A stretch of DNA of 64,000 bases from Pseudodonghicola xiamenensis DSM 18339. GTDB lineage: Bacteria > Pseudomonadota > Alphaproteobacteria > Rhodobacterales > Rhodobacteraceae. The DNA lies in NCBI RefSeq assembly GCF_000429365.1, contig NZ_AUBS01000003.1:39522-103521 (forward strand), in the 5' to 3' direction. The position numbers were made by a program, and so were the translations under genes. Under the pieces are notes generated by a model. That model did not search any database and was not told the origin of the DNA. It saw nothing but the letters and a program-made list of their open reading frames with translations. Shown here one piece after another: positions 1 to 8,831 of the stretch; position 1 is the stretch's first letter, and every line of letters starts with the position of its first letter.

Positions 1-944
1 AGCGCATCGCGCGCATCCGGCAATTTCAGCCGATAGCCCAGTTCCGCGGGCGACAGCAGGCTGCTGGCCCCCTCGCGCATCTGATCGAACCGCTTGGCCT
101 GCGCCCGGCTCAGCCGCAAGCTTTCGGCCACATCGACCCCGCCCAGCACTGCAAGCCGGCGCAACCCGTCAGGGGCGGCGCCCGCCTGCCCTTCAAGATG
201 CACCAGGGGCGCCAACGCCCGATCATCGGCTCCGGGCAGCAACTGCCCCAGCGCCCCCGTCGACCGCATCGCCGCCACCGACGGCGCCGGATCGGGCGCG
301 GCAAGTAGTTTCAACAGCTCTGCCCCCACCCGTTCGCGGGAGAGTTTGGCAAGACCGTCCAGGTTTTCGGCAATCGCCGCCAGGGCATCCGGGTCGAACC
401 CCGCCGCATCGTCGCCGTACCAGGCATGAAAGCGGAAATAGCGCAGGCTGCGCAGGTAGTCCTCGCGGATGCGATCGCGCGCCTCACCGATGAAACGCAC
501 CCGCCGCGCTTGCAAATCGGGCAGCCCGCCCAGCGGGTCCAGCACCGTGCCGTCGGAGCGGGCATAGATCGCGTTCATGGTGAAATCGCGCCGCGCCGCG
601 TCTTCCTCAACCCGATCGGCGAAGGCGATCACCGCGCGGCGTCCGTCGGTTTCGACATCGCGGCGAAAGGTCGTCACCTCATGCGGGATACCGTCCTGAA
701 CCAGGGTAACCGTTCCGTGGTCGATGCCGGTGGGCACCGCCTTGATGCCCGCAGCCTCGGCCAGCCACATCACCCGTTCGGGCCGCGCGTCGGTCGAGAT
801 GTCGATATCGCTGACCGCCACCCCCATCAGCGTGTTGCGCACGCAGCCTCCAACGAACAGCGCCTGAGCGCCCCCCGCTTCAAGCGCGGCGCAAACCGCC
901 TGCGTCGCCGGATTGGCCAGCCAGTCGGCACAGATCCGCATCAT
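1..944 (-). CDS. cca: CCA tRNA nucleotidyltransferase, 3'-truncated by window edge
   Basis: Adds or repairs the 3'-terminal CCA of tRNAs from CTP and ATP. The reading frame is open from an ATG at 944 to the window edge (about 314 codons, C-terminus missing). It starts MMRICADWLANPATQAV. The class II nucleotidyltransferase head is visible: GGCVR, then the metal-binding DID about 13 residues later, then RRDFTMNAIY and an RED-x-LR-x-LRYFRFH segment typical of the poly(A) polymerase/CCA family. The start overlaps the upstream Nudix stop codon as ATGA, so it is probably translationally coupled and is the third gene of hslO-nudix-cca. The family is certain; CCA-adding rather than poly(A) polymerase is inferred from the alphaproteobacterial context. 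Confidence 0.9.
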   Translation of the reverse strand, partial: MMRICADWLANPATQAVCAALEAGGAQALFVGGCVRNTLMGVAVSDIDISTDARPERVMWLAEAAGIKAVPTGIDHGTVTLVQDGIPHEVTTFRRDVETDGRRAVIAFADRVEEDAARRDFTMNAIYARSDGTVLDPLGGLPDLQARRVRFIGEARDRIREDYLRSLRYFRFHAWYGDDAAGFDPDALAAIAENLDGLAKLSRERVGAELLKLLAAPDPAPSVAAMRSTGALGQLLPGADDRALAPLVHLEGQAGAAPDGLRRLAVLGGVDVAESLRLSRAQAKRFDQMREGASSLLSPAELGYRLKLPDARDA

Positions 945-1549
945 GCTTCAAGCCGCACTGCCAGTTGCCGCAGCATCCGAGCTGTGGCACCCCAGATGTA
1001 ATAAGGCCCGTAAGGCACCGTGAAATAATGCCGCCGCATGCCGCGCCAAATACGGGCCTCGATCAGATAATTGTCCGGCTGCATCAGATGGCTCAACGGC
1101 ACTTCGAAAACCTCCGCCACCTCAGACGGATCGGCGACCGGCGTGAACGGTTGGTCCAGCACCGCCAGCACCGGCGTCACCTCGAACCCAGTGACGGTTT
1201 CGTGCGTAGGCAGACTGCCCAGAATGCGCGGCATGGCATGCGGCAGGCCGATCTCTTCCTCGGCCTCGCGCAATGCATTGGCGGCGGCATCAGCGTCATA
1301 CTCTTCCCGCTTGCCGCCGGGAAAGGCGATCTGGCCGGGATGGTTCTTCAACGCCGAAGACCGCTTGGTCAGCACCACCTGGGGCACCCCGGTCGCCAAG
1401 GTAACAGTGATCAAAACCGCCGCCGGGCGCAGCTTGCGCCCGCCCGGCAGCCGAAATTCCGGGTTCAGATCGAAATCGGACGAGGCCTGACCCGGCCGCT
1501 CCAGCGCCAGACGGAGCTGCGAAACCGGATCACGGGTCAGGTCAAGCAT
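941..1549 (-). CDS. CoA pyrophosphatase-type Nudix hydrolase (NudL family)
   Basis: A 202-residue Nudix protein. The segment LTKRSSALKNHPGQIAFPGGK just before the Nudix box is the family signature of CoA diphosphatases (YeaB/NudL, formerly UPF0035). The box itself ends LREAEEEIGLP, with the first glutamate position replaced in the way that is usual for this subfamily. The expected reaction is hydrolysis of CoA and related nucleotides to phosphopantetheine and 3',5'-ADP. The start is the ATG at 1549, which overlaps the hslO stop by 8 bp; the longer open frame upstream lies inside hslO. The stop overlaps cca by 3 bases, so hslO, this gene and cca look like one operon. Confidence 0.88.
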   Translation of the reverse strand: MLDLTRDPVSQLRLALERPGQASSDFDLNPEFRLPGGRKLRPAAVLITVTLATGVPQVVLTKRSSALKNHPGQIAFPGGKREEYDADAAANALREAEEEIGLPHAMPRILGSLPTHETVTGFEVTPVLAVLDQPFTPVADPSEVAEVFEVPLSHLMQPDNYLIEARIWRGMRRHYFTVPYGPYYIWGATARMLRQLAVRLEA

Positions 1550-2528
1550 CGTCCACCTCGCCGGCCTCGAACCCCAGCGTGGCGGGATCGAGCTCGTAAT
1601 GCGCGCCGCAGAACTGGCAATCGGCGGTGACGATGCCATCCTCGGTCGTCATCGTGGCGATGTCTTTCGCCGAATAGATCGACAGGCTCTGGCGCACGCG
1701 CTCTTCCGAACAGGTGCAGCCGAAGCGCACCGGCTGGGCGTCGAAGACCCGCGGCTGTTCCTCGTGAAACAGGCGAATCAGCAGATCGGTGGGCGACACC
1801 CGCGGCCCGATCAACTCCATCAGTTCGGCGGAGCCGAGCAGGATGTTCACCCGGTTCCAATCGTCGCCGTCCTCGTCCCGGATCAGATCGCTGGGACGCA
1901 GGATTTCACCGTGCCGCTCACCTTCGGCCATCAACGGCGAGGCCTTGGGCATGTGCTGGATCATCACCCCCCCGGCGCGCCAATGTTCGCTGCCGCCGGC
2001 TTCGGTCGATTTTCCGAAACTCAGCTTGAATGTGGTGGACAACTGTTCCGACTGGGCGAAATAGGCCTCGGCGCAGTCGGACAGAGACGTCCCATCCAGC
2101 GGCGTGATCCCCTGATAGGGCGCCGCGCCCGATCCCTGGTCAATCAGAATGGCGAAATACCCCGCGCCGATCTGATCGAAAGGCCGGTTGCCCTGCAACC
2201 GGTCGGCATCGAAGCTAGCATAGCCGCGAATCCGCGCCGGCGCGCCCTCTTCCTCCGGGGCGTAATAATCGGTGGCGATCATCCGCACCGGTCCATTCGA
2301 CTGCACCTGCAGCGACAATTTCCAGCGCAGCTTGATGGTCTGGCCGATCAGCGCCGTCAGCAACGCCATTTCAGCAACAAGCGCCTCGACCTGGGGCGGA
2401 TAATCATGTTGTTTCAGGATACCGTCCAGCACCCCGTCCAACCGGGCGACCCGGCCGCGGATGTCCGAGACGTCAAGCTGGAAAGGCAGGACGGTATCGT
2501 CCCACGCGAGTTTCGATGCGATGGCCAT
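1542..2528 (-). CDS. hslO: Hsp33 redox-regulated molecular chaperone
   Basis: A 328-residue Hsp33, a cytoplasmic holdase activated by oxidative unfolding. The C-terminal zinc and redox switch is intact: C-x-C at residues 271/273 and C-x-x-C at 304/307. These four cysteines bind zinc when reduced and form disulfides under oxidative stress. The N-terminal substrate-binding domain contains the typical segment GPVRMIATDYY. It is the first gene of the leftward hslO-nudix-cca group. The facing gene (2623, rightward) leaves a 94 bp divergent promoter region. The length is slightly above the usual 290-300 residues because of extensions around the linker. Confidence 0.95.
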   Translation of the reverse strand: MAIASKLAWDDTVLPFQLDVSDIRGRVARLDGVLDGILKQHDYPPQVEALVAEMALLTALIGQTIKLRWKLSLQVQSNGPVRMIATDYYAPEEEGAPARIRGYASFDADRLQGNRPFDQIGAGYFAILIDQGSGAAPYQGITPLDGTSLSDCAEAYFAQSEQLSTTFKLSFGKSTEAGGSEHWRAGGVMIQHMPKASPLMAEGERHGEILRPSDLIRDEDGDDWNRVNILLGSAELMELIGPRVSPTDLLIRLFHEEQPRVFDAQPVRFGCTCSEERVRQSLSIYSAKDIATMTTEDGIVTADCQFCGAHYELDPATLGFEAGEVDDA

Positions 2529-2622
2529 GAGATGTCCTTATATGCCGTCAATTCGGCTGTTGCCCTGCAATATAGTCGGAAGTATCCGCGATGAAAGAGG
2601 CAGGACGGAAAGGGGCCAAGAC

Positions 2623-3075
2623 ATGATCAGACGGTTCGGAGAGCCACCCCACGCCAACCAGAGCTATCGCCGGCGGGTCGGGGCCTATGCGCTTTTGCCT
2701 AGGGCCGGGCGACTGCTGCTGACCGAACAGGCCAATCCCGCCCCCGATCTGCAATTGCCCGGCGGCGGCATAGACCCGGGCGAATCACCCTTTGCGGCGC
2801 TGCATCGCGAGGTGTTCGAGGAAACCGGCTGGCTGATCGGCCGCCCGCGTCGGGCAGGCGTTTTTCGCCGTTTCGCCTATATGCCGGAATATGATCTCTG
2901 GGCCGAAAAGATCTGCCTGATCTTCATCGCCTCGCCAATCCGTCCCATGGGGCCCCCCAGCGAACCCGGTCACCGTGCGCTGTGGATGGATACCATCGAG
3001 GCGGCCGAACGCCTGGGCAACGCCGGAGACCGCCATTTCGCCGCCCGGCTGGCACTGGGGTTACTGAAAAACTAG
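2623..3075 (+). CDS. Nudix hydrolase, small single-domain
   Basis: A 150-residue protein with a complete Nudix box beginning LPGGGIDPGES at residues 44-54 and followed by the metal-binding helix REVFEETGW. The glutamates needed for magnesium binding are all present. The substrate cannot be read from the sequence; close relatives are annotated as ADP-ribose or (d)NTP pyrophosphatases. The start is the ATG at 2623, which puts the Nudix box at the usual position; the longer frame upstream overlaps the hslO start region and is not favoured. It is transcribed divergently from hslO and convergently with the phosphatase gene at 3155-4414. Confidence 0.85.
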   Translation: MIRRFGEPPHANQSYRRRVGAYALLPRAGRLLLTEQANPAPDLQLPGGGIDPGESPFAALHREVFEETGWLIGRPRRAGVFRRFAYMPEYDLWAEKICLIFIASPIRPMGPPSEPGHRALWMDTIEAAERLGNAGDRHFAARLALGLLKN

Positions 3076-3154
3076 GGCACAGTTGCAAAGGTCAACGCGC
3101 CCCGGCCCCATCCATCGCCCGGGGTCTTGCCCCATCGGGAACGGCATGCCCCCC

Positions 3155-4414
3155 CTATGGGCCGTTATATTCGAACAGGGTGGCGGAAATGTCGTCCTCC
3201 ATCCCCTCGCCCGGCGCCATGATCTGGCGCAGTTCCCAGAACAGATCCTCAAGCAGCTCCTGCCCGGACTGGCCGACATCGCAGCGGCGCACCAGCTTGA
3301 GCAGCCCCTCCTGCTGCAACATGCCGCCAGCGGCCAGCCGGCATTCGGTGAACCCGTCGGAATAGATCAGCAACCGGTCACCGGGCAGAAGATCGGTCTC
3401 GAACTGCTGGTAATCCACATTCGGCAGCAATCCGACCGGCACCCCGCCCTCGCCCAGAAACTCGGCCCTGCCATCCGCGCGCAGAAGCAGCGGATAGGGA
3501 TGGCCCGCCTGCACCATCTGCACCCGGCCCGTCTTCAGATCCGCGGTGGCATAGACCATGGTGAAATATTCATCGACCCCGGTGTCGGCGGTGACCCGAT
3601 CGTTCAGGATACGCGCCACTTCGACCGGGGGGCGCAGCGCGTAAAAGCTTTCGTGCCGCTTTTCCATCGCCACATTCTGATCGTTATAGGTGCTGGACAG
3701 ATATCCCCCCAGCTTTGCAGTCATCATCGCCGAGGTGATGCCGTGACCAGATACATCAATACCGTAAAAGCCGACCCGTCCCGCCCCCGGCGAGAACATG
3801 CCAACCAGATCACCGCCAATATGGCCGCAGGGTTTCAACAACAGGCTGACCCGCGAGGCCCCGAAAACATGAGTGAACTCGGGCACCAGAGATTCCTGGA
3901 TCTTGCGGGCCTGGATCAGATCCTTGTCGATCGCATCATGCGCCTTGCGCAGCTTGTCGAGCGTTTCGGAAATCACACGGTTCTTTTCCGACAGCTCCCG
4001 CTGCATGCTGAGAATCCGTGCACCCGCCGAGATCCGCGCCCTCAGCTCATGCGAATTGACCGGCTTTGTCAGAAAATCGTCGGCGCCCGCGTCCAGCCCC
4101 TTGGCGATATCGTTCTTGTCGCTCTTCGAGGTGAGCAGAATGAAATATCCGTACCCCTCCATTGGCAGGGTGCGGAAGGCGCGGCAGAAATCCAGACCGC
4201 TCATCCCCGGCATCATCCAATCGCTCAGGATCACATCGGGCGGGTCGTTGCGGCAGATGTCCATCGCCTGTTCGCCGCTCTCGGCCTCGATCACCTCAAA
4301 CCCCCATTTTTTGAGGGAGCTCATGAGGATATGGCGCTGAAGGCGGCTGTCATCGACGACCAGAACCCGGCCGATCGTCCGCGATGCCTGCTGAATCTCG
4401 ATATCACCCTTCAT
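3155..4414 (-). CDS. Response regulator fused to PP2C/SpoIIE-type serine phosphatase
   Basis: A 419-residue two-domain signalling protein. Residues about 16-130 are a CheY-like receiver: VLVVDDSRLQRH at the N-terminus, the phospho-acceptor Asp in ILSDWMMPGMSG, the Thr/Ser site LLTSK and the conserved Lys in LTKPVN. A coiled-coil linker (SMQRELSEKNRVISETLDKL) follows. The C-terminal half is a SpoIIE/RsbU-type PPM phosphatase with GGDLVG, the metal-binding DVSGHG and the terminal DGFTE. By family knowledge, phosphorylation of the receiver controls dephosphorylation of an anti-anti-sigma-like partner. An HPt protein is divergently encoded next door, so the two may share a phosphorelay. The start was chosen at the ATG at 4414, directly before the receiver. 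Confidence 0.9.
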   Translation of the reverse strand: MKGDIEIQQASRTIGRVLVVDDSRLQRHILMSSLKKWGFEVIEAESGEQAMDICRNDPPDVILSDWMMPGMSGLDFCRAFRTLPMEGYGYFILLTSKSDKNDIAKGLDAGADDFLTKPVNSHELRARISAGARILSMQRELSEKNRVISETLDKLRKAHDAIDKDLIQARKIQESLVPEFTHVFGASRVSLLLKPCGHIGGDLVGMFSPGAGRVGFYGIDVSGHGITSAMMTAKLGGYLSSTYNDQNVAMEKRHESFYALRPPVEVARILNDRVTADTGVDEYFTMVYATADLKTGRVQMVQAGHPYPLLLRADGRAEFLGEGGVPVGLLPNVDYQQFETDLLPGDRLLIYSDGFTECRLAAGGMLQQEGLLKLVRRCDVGQSGQELLEDLFWELRQIMAPGEGMEDDISATLFEYNGP

Positions 4415-4543
4415 GCGAAAACAGCACCCGCCTTGACCTATGATACACCACCGGCCCAAGACCGGTTCCCGCACTATTCACCTTAGCCCTTAACATGGCG
4501 TGAAACGGCATGTCTTCGCCGCATACAACAGAACCACCCCTAC

Positions 4544-4559
4544 TTAACCAGTTATTTAC
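4544..4559. promoter_or_regulatory. CtrA-like half-match in divergent promoter region
   Basis: The 197 bp between the phosphatase gene and the HPt gene contains TTAA, seven bases, then TTTAC. This is one base off the alphaproteobacterial CtrA consensus TTAA-N7-TTAAC. It lies 53 bp before the HPt start. A single imperfect match is weak evidence. Confidence 0.25.
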
Positions 4560-4611
4560 CGCCACGCGATTAGGGTCCCTCCAGGTTGGGATATCAGATT
4601 TTGGGTGTATC

Positions 4612-4944
4612 ATGATTTTGTGGACACGCGTGAATGAACTACGCGACGAGGTTGGAGCTGACGATTTTCAGGAAGTGATCGACCTTTTTCTGGAAGAGGT
4701 CGAAGGTGTGGTCACGCGGCTGCGCGATGAAGACGATCGCAGCCAACTGGAGCAGGATCTGCATTTCCTCAAGGGCAGCGCCCTGAACCTTGGCTTCGCC
4801 ACTTTTTCGGATCTGTGCCAGGATGGCGAACGCATGGCAGCCGAAGGCAAGGCCGAACAGGTCGACCTCGCGGCCATCATCGAGGGCTATGAAAAATCGA
4901 AGGCCGTCTTCTTCGATGGGCTGCGCGATCATCTCGCTGCTTGA
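4612..4944 (+). CDS. Histidine phosphotransfer (HPt) domain protein
   Basis: A 110-residue stand-alone HPt protein. The phospho-accepting His51 sits in DLHFLKGSALNLGF, which matches the HPt helix motif H-x-L-K-G-S-x-x-x-x-G. The rest is a helical bundle with no other domain, and no kinase domain is fused. It should relay phosphate between a hybrid kinase and a receiver. The receiver-phosphatase encoded divergently at 3155-4414 is the obvious candidate partner, but this is inferred from position alone. ATG 4612 was chosen; an earlier in-frame ATG at 4510 would add 34 residues unlike the family. Confidence 0.85.
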   Translation: MILWTRVNELRDEVGADDFQEVIDLFLEEVEGVVTRLRDEDDRSQLEQDLHFLKGSALNLGFATFSDLCQDGERMAAEGKAEQVDLAAIIEGYEKSKAVFFDGLRDHLAA

Positions 4945-4975
4945 CACTGCCCCGCGCTGACCGGCCCCAAGCCGG

Positions 4976-6214
4976 TCAGATCACGAATTGCGCCAGCGTC
5001 TCGTCCGAGGTGATGTCTGTATAGGTATAGCCACCGGCATCCAGTCGTGCGAACAACTGGCCGAAATTCTCCGGCCGCATCGTTTCGATACCGATCAGCA
5101 CAGACCCGAAGTTCCGTGCCGATTTCTTCATGTATTCGAACCGGCTGATATCGTCCTCGGGGCCAAGAATCTCCAGAAAATCCTTCAGCGCTCCGGGCCG
5201 TTGCGGCAGCCGCAGAATGAAATATTTCTTCAGCCCGGCATAGCGCTGCGCGCGCTCCTTGACCTCGGGCAGACGTTCGAAATCGAAATTCCCGCCCGAC
5301 GTGACACAAACCACCGCCTTGCCGCGGATGTCATCTGCCACATCGGCCAGCGCATCCACCGCCAGCGCGCCGGCGGGTTCCAACACGATCCCTTCGAGGT
5401 TCAGCATCTCGATCATCGTAGTGCAGATGCGATCTTCCGGCGCGAACAGCACATCTTTCGGATCAACATCCGCCAGACGCGCGAAGGGCAACGCCCCAAT
5501 TCGGGCCACAGCCGCCCCGTCAACGAAGGAATCCACCCGGTCCAGCATCACCGGCTCCCCTGCCGCCAGCGCCGCCGCCAGACTGCGGCCGCCAGCAGGT
5601 TCAACAAAGGAATAGCGACACCGCGGCCCGAAGAACCCGCGCACCCCCGAGGACAGACCGCCGCCACCGACCGGCAGGATGACATGATCCGGCACCCGGC
5701 CCATCTGCACCGCGATCTCGACCGCGACGCTGGCCTGGCCTTCGATCACATCGGCATCATCGAAGGGGGCCAGGAAATGCCCCTCCTCCTGGACGCAGAA
5801 CCGCTGCGCCTCGGCCAGGGTATCGTCGAAATAGTCGCCGATCAGCTTGATTTCGATCGCCTCGCCACCGAACACCTTGGTTTTCTGGATCTTCTGCTGC
5901 GGCGTGGTCACCGGCATGAAGATCACACCTTTGACGCCGAAATGCTGGCACATGTAGGCCACGCCCTGCGCGTGATTTCCGGCAGAGGCGCAGACGAACA
6001 GCATCTGTTCAGGGTGCTCCTCCAGCACCTTGCGCATGGCATTGAAGGCGCCGCGCAGCTTGTAACTGCGTACCGGGCTCAGATCCTCGCGCTTCAGCCA
6101 GATGTCTGCCCCGTATTTCTCCGACAGATGGGCATTGCGCTGCAGCGGGGTTTCGGGAAAGACCTCGCGCATCGCGCGCTCGGCAATCCGCGCCATATCC
6201 TGAAAACTGGTCAT
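4976..6214 (-). CDS. ilvA: Threonine ammonia-lyase (threonine dehydratase)
   Basis: A 412-residue PLP enzyme that deaminates L-threonine to 2-oxobutyrate, the first committed step to isoleucine. The PLP lysine is in SPVRSYKLRGAFNAM near residue 50, the phosphate-binding glycine loop is VGGGGLSSG, and the C-terminal 80 residues form one ACT-like regulatory domain (FILRLPQRPGALKDFLEI). This is the short form with a single regulatory domain, not the 514-residue enterobacterial form with two. ATG 6214 was chosen because MTSFQDMARIAERAM aligns with the family start. The membrane-protein gene ends 64 bp upstream on the same strand, and a short operon is possible. Confidence 0.93.
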   Translation of the reverse strand: MTSFQDMARIAERAMREVFPETPLQRNAHLSEKYGADIWLKREDLSPVRSYKLRGAFNAMRKVLEEHPEQMLFVCASAGNHAQGVAYMCQHFGVKGVIFMPVTTPQQKIQKTKVFGGEAIEIKLIGDYFDDTLAEAQRFCVQEEGHFLAPFDDADVIEGQASVAVEIAVQMGRVPDHVILPVGGGGLSSGVRGFFGPRCRYSFVEPAGGRSLAAALAAGEPVMLDRVDSFVDGAAVARIGALPFARLADVDPKDVLFAPEDRICTTMIEMLNLEGIVLEPAGALAVDALADVADDIRGKAVVCVTSGGNFDFERLPEVKERAQRYAGLKKYFILRLPQRPGALKDFLEILGPEDDISRFEYMKKSARNFGSVLIGIETMRPENFGQLFARLDAGGYTYTDITSDETLAQFVI

Positions 6215-6278
6215 TCCATTTCCCTGCCGCAATGGCCGGGACAAGGCAAGCGCTAGATCGACATAGCCGCCCCATCCT

Positions 6279-6992
6279 TTAGTCCAAGGCGCGCCCTTCG
6301 ACATAGACACCATAAAGCGTTGTCAGCACGCTGAGCGACAGCAAGGTACAGAACCACTGCACCACGATCGCGCCGGCGATCCCGATGAAGACCGACGTCC
6401 CCAAGGAGACCAGCAAGACCGGAATGAACAACACGGCAGAGGTTAGCATGATCAGAAGAACAAGCCCGATCACCCCCAGCGAAATCGGTTGCGTGGCACG
6501 CCAGGCCGCGGCCATCGTCAACCGCCGGCCGATGGCCGCCGCAGGCAACAGCACCGACAGCCGCATCGTCACCCAGATCAGGACCAGGGCCAGAACGATC
6601 AACACCGCCACGCTCACCGGTTCCGGCGTGCCCACATTGAGGATCAGCGCGAAAACAACCCCAGCCGGCAAGACCGTGATCGCGATCAACAACAGGGTCT
6701 TGGCGAAGTAGACCAGCATCTCGCGACTGCGAAACTCCGGCATCAAGCCTTGCGGATAGTGTTCCATCAGCACATAGCGGTGCCAGGCCACCGCCACCCA
6801 GAGAGAGGCGATCAGGTTGAAGATGTCGAGGGAGAATGCCCAGCCCGGGTTTTGATCCGCTTCGCTGTCCGTCATGGCGAAGACCAGCACCTGCACCACG
6901 AGCAGCACAATCATCGGAATGGAAATCCGCAGCGTAGCGCCCATGTCGCTGAAGATCATTTTCACCGCGTGGCGGAAAATCGAAATAACCAT
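6279..6992 (-). CDS. Multi-pass inner-membrane protein of unknown function
   Basis: A 237-residue protein with about five or six hydrophobic segments, for example residues 23-38 (ISIPMIVLLVVQVLVF) and a stretch around LLLIAITVLPAGVVFALIL. There is no catalytic motif, transporter signature or signal peptide that I recognise. The pattern of paired membrane helices resembles the small membrane domain of glycerophosphodiester-phosphodiesterase-like proteins, but this is a loose impression. The start was placed at ATG 6992 (MVISIFRHAVKMIF) because the upstream extension enters the argG promoter region. The gene is divergent from argG and upstream of ilvA on the same strand. Confidence 0.7.
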   Translation of the reverse strand: MVISIFRHAVKMIFSDMGATLRISIPMIVLLVVQVLVFAMTDSEADQNPGWAFSLDIFNLIASLWVAVAWHRYVLMEHYPQGLMPEFRSREMLVYFAKTLLLIAITVLPAGVVFALILNVGTPEPVSVAVLIVLALVLIWVTMRLSVLLPAAAIGRRLTMAAAWRATQPISLGVIGLVLLIMLTSAVLFIPVLLVSLGTSVFIGIAGAIVVQWFCTLLSLSVLTTLYGVYVEGRALD

Positions 6993-7144
6993 GGTCTCTC
7001 TCAATATCGCTATGGTTGTATCGGATAGAGCGCCCCACACCAGAGGTCAATGCAGCCGATCAATGCGGTCAACCCCGCCCTGCCTTGCCCCTTTGATGAA
7101 AAACAGCTACGCCCCATTCGTCATTCTATTACAGGGAACCCTCC

Positions 7145-8371
7145 ATGTCCGCGCCCAAGAAAGTCGTTCTGGCCTATTCCGGTGGCCTCGACACCTCGAT
7201 CATCCTGAAATGGCTGCAAACCGAATACGGTTGCGAGGTGGTCACCTTCACCGCCGACCTCGGCCAGGGAGAAGAGCTGGAGCCCGCCCGCAAGAAGGCC
7301 GAGCTTCTGGGGATCAAACCCGAAAACATCTATATCGAGGATGTGCGTGAAGAGTTCGTCAAGGACTTCGTCTTCCCGATGTTCCGCGCCAACGCGGTCT
7401 ATGAAGGGCTCTATCTGCTGGGCACTTCGATCGCGCGGCCGCTGATCTCCAAACGTCTGGTCGAGATCGCCGAAGAAACCGGCGCCGATGCCGTCGCCCA
7501 CGGCGCGACCGGCAAGGGCAATGACCAGGTTCGCTTCGAACTGAGCGTCGCGGCGCTCGATCCTGCGATCAAGGTGATCGCACCTTGGCGCGAATGGAAG
7601 CTGAGCAGCCGGACCAAGCTTTTGGAATTCGCCGAGCAGAACCAAATCCCGATCGCCAAGAACAAACGTGGCGAGGCGCCGTTCTCGGTCGATGCCAACC
7701 TGCTGCACACCTCCTCTGAAGGTACGGTGCTGGAAGATCCGGCCGTTGAAGCGCCCGATTATGTCGCGCAGCGCATCGTACCTGTCGAGGAGGCGCCGAA
7801 CGAACCCGAATTCATCGAAGTGACCTTCGAAAAAGGCGACGCGGTGGCGATCAATGGCGAGGCAATGTCGCCCGCGACGATCCTGACCAAGCTGAACGAA
7901 CTTGGCGGCAAGCATGGCATCGGCCTTCTGGACTTCGTGGAAAACCGCTTCGTCGGTATGAAATCCCGCGGCGTCTATGAAACCCCGGGCGGCACCATCC
8001 TGCTGGAAGCCCACCGCGGCATCGAACAGATCACCATGGACAGCGGCGCCGGCCACCTGAAGGATTCGATCATGCCGCGCTATGCCGAGCTGATCTATAA
8101 CGGCTTCTGGTTCAGCCCCGAACGCGAGGCGCTGCAGGCGCTGATCGACAAGACGCAAGAATATGTCACCGGCACCGTCAAGCTGAAGCTTTACAAGGGC
8201 TCGGCGCGCACCGTCGCCCGCTGGTCGGATTATTCGCTCTATTCCGAAAAGCACGTGACCTTCGAGGAAGACGCCGGCGCCTATGATCAGAAGGACGCGG
8301 CAGGCTTCATCAACCTGAACGCGCTGCGCCTGAAACTGATCGCGGTCCGCAACAAGCGGGTGAAGGGCTGA
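7145..8371 (+). CDS. argG: Argininosuccinate synthase
   Basis: A 408-residue enzyme that joins citrulline and aspartate with ATP in arginine synthesis. It has the N-type ATP pyrophosphatase loop AYSGGLDTS at residues 10-18, the conserved [13 protein letters not shown] segment and the length typical of the short bacterial class. The start at 7145 ([14 protein letters not shown]) is unambiguous. It stands alone between a divergent membrane-protein gene and a Rho-independent terminator at 8409-8443. Confidence 0.97.
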   Translation: MSAPKKVVLAYSGGLDTSIILKWLQTEYGCEVVTFTADLGQGEELEPARKKAELLGIKPENIYIEDVREEFVKDFVFPMFRANAVYEGLYLLGTSIARPLISKRLVEIAEETGADAVAHGATGKGNDQVRFELSVAALDPAIKVIAPWREWKLSSRTKLLEFAEQNQIPIAKNKRGEAPFSVDANLLHTSSEGTVLEDPAVEAPDYVAQRIVPVEEAPNEPEFIEVTFEKGDAVAINGEAMSPATILTKLNELGGKHGIGLLDFVENRFVGMKSRGVYETPGGTILLEAHRGIEQITMDSGAGHLKDSIMPRYAELIYNGFWFSPEREALQALIDKTQEYVTGTVKLKLYKGSARTVARWSDYSLYSEKHVTFEEDAGAYDQKDAAGFINLNALRLKLIAVRNKRVKG

Positions 8372-8408
8372 TCAGCCTCTCTCGACGTCATTCGTTGAGT
8401 TTTCCGGG

Positions 8409-8443
8409 AATGCCCGCCTTTGCTGAGGCGGGCATTTTCTTTT
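8409..8443 (+). terminator. Rho-independent terminator of argG
   Basis: Ten-base stem AATGCCCGCC / GGCGGGCATT with an 8-base loop, followed by TTCTTTT, 37 bp after the argG stop. Confidence 0.85.
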
Positions 8444-8559
8444 GAGGACGTCGGGCTGAGCGGCGCTCGGTGAACCTAGCCCGTCAAGACCAGAGGTTCG
8501 CGCCCGGCCCCGGGGATAAATCTGGCTGGCGCCCCACGACCGGAGACCGGAGGCCGGAG

Positions 8560-8825
8560 TTGCTGACCCAGATCGCCGATGCCATCAGCGACTCCCTCGC
8601 CGGCAAGACATTCGACGGATCACTGAAATTCATCTGCGGTGCGCCGGCGCTAGCCGACAATTGCGCCAACACTGAGGATCGCGACACTGATTGCACCATC
8701 CAGCTCAGCGCCGAGAACCTGAAGAAACTGCTCAAGGGCAAGCTGACCCCGATGACCGGGGGATTGGACAAAGCAGAAATCCGGCGATGACAATGAAGCT
8801 GGAATCTGCGCTGGCTAGGATCTGA
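8560..8825 (+). pseudogene. Decayed SCP2-type sterol-carrier domain gene
   Basis: The frame from the TTG at 8560 reads LLTQIADAISDSLAGKTFDG, then RDTDCTIQLSAENLKKLLKG and KLTPMT. This matches the order of a small bacterial SCP2 (sterol carrier protein 2) domain of about 95-100 residues. It then leaves the family alignment and stops at 8788-8790. The missing C-terminal end is recognisable two frames on: MTMKLESALARI, ending at the TGA 8823-8825. The expected linking segment (family pattern AFMTGKLK-x-GD) is garbled, with an SGD remnant in the third frame. At least two indels are therefore needed. An in-frame ORF can be extended upstream to an ATG at 8470, but that part does not look like SCP2. 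I call it an inactivated gene; the alternative is a divergent short protein. Confidence 0.6.
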
Positions 8826-8831
8826 CAAGGG

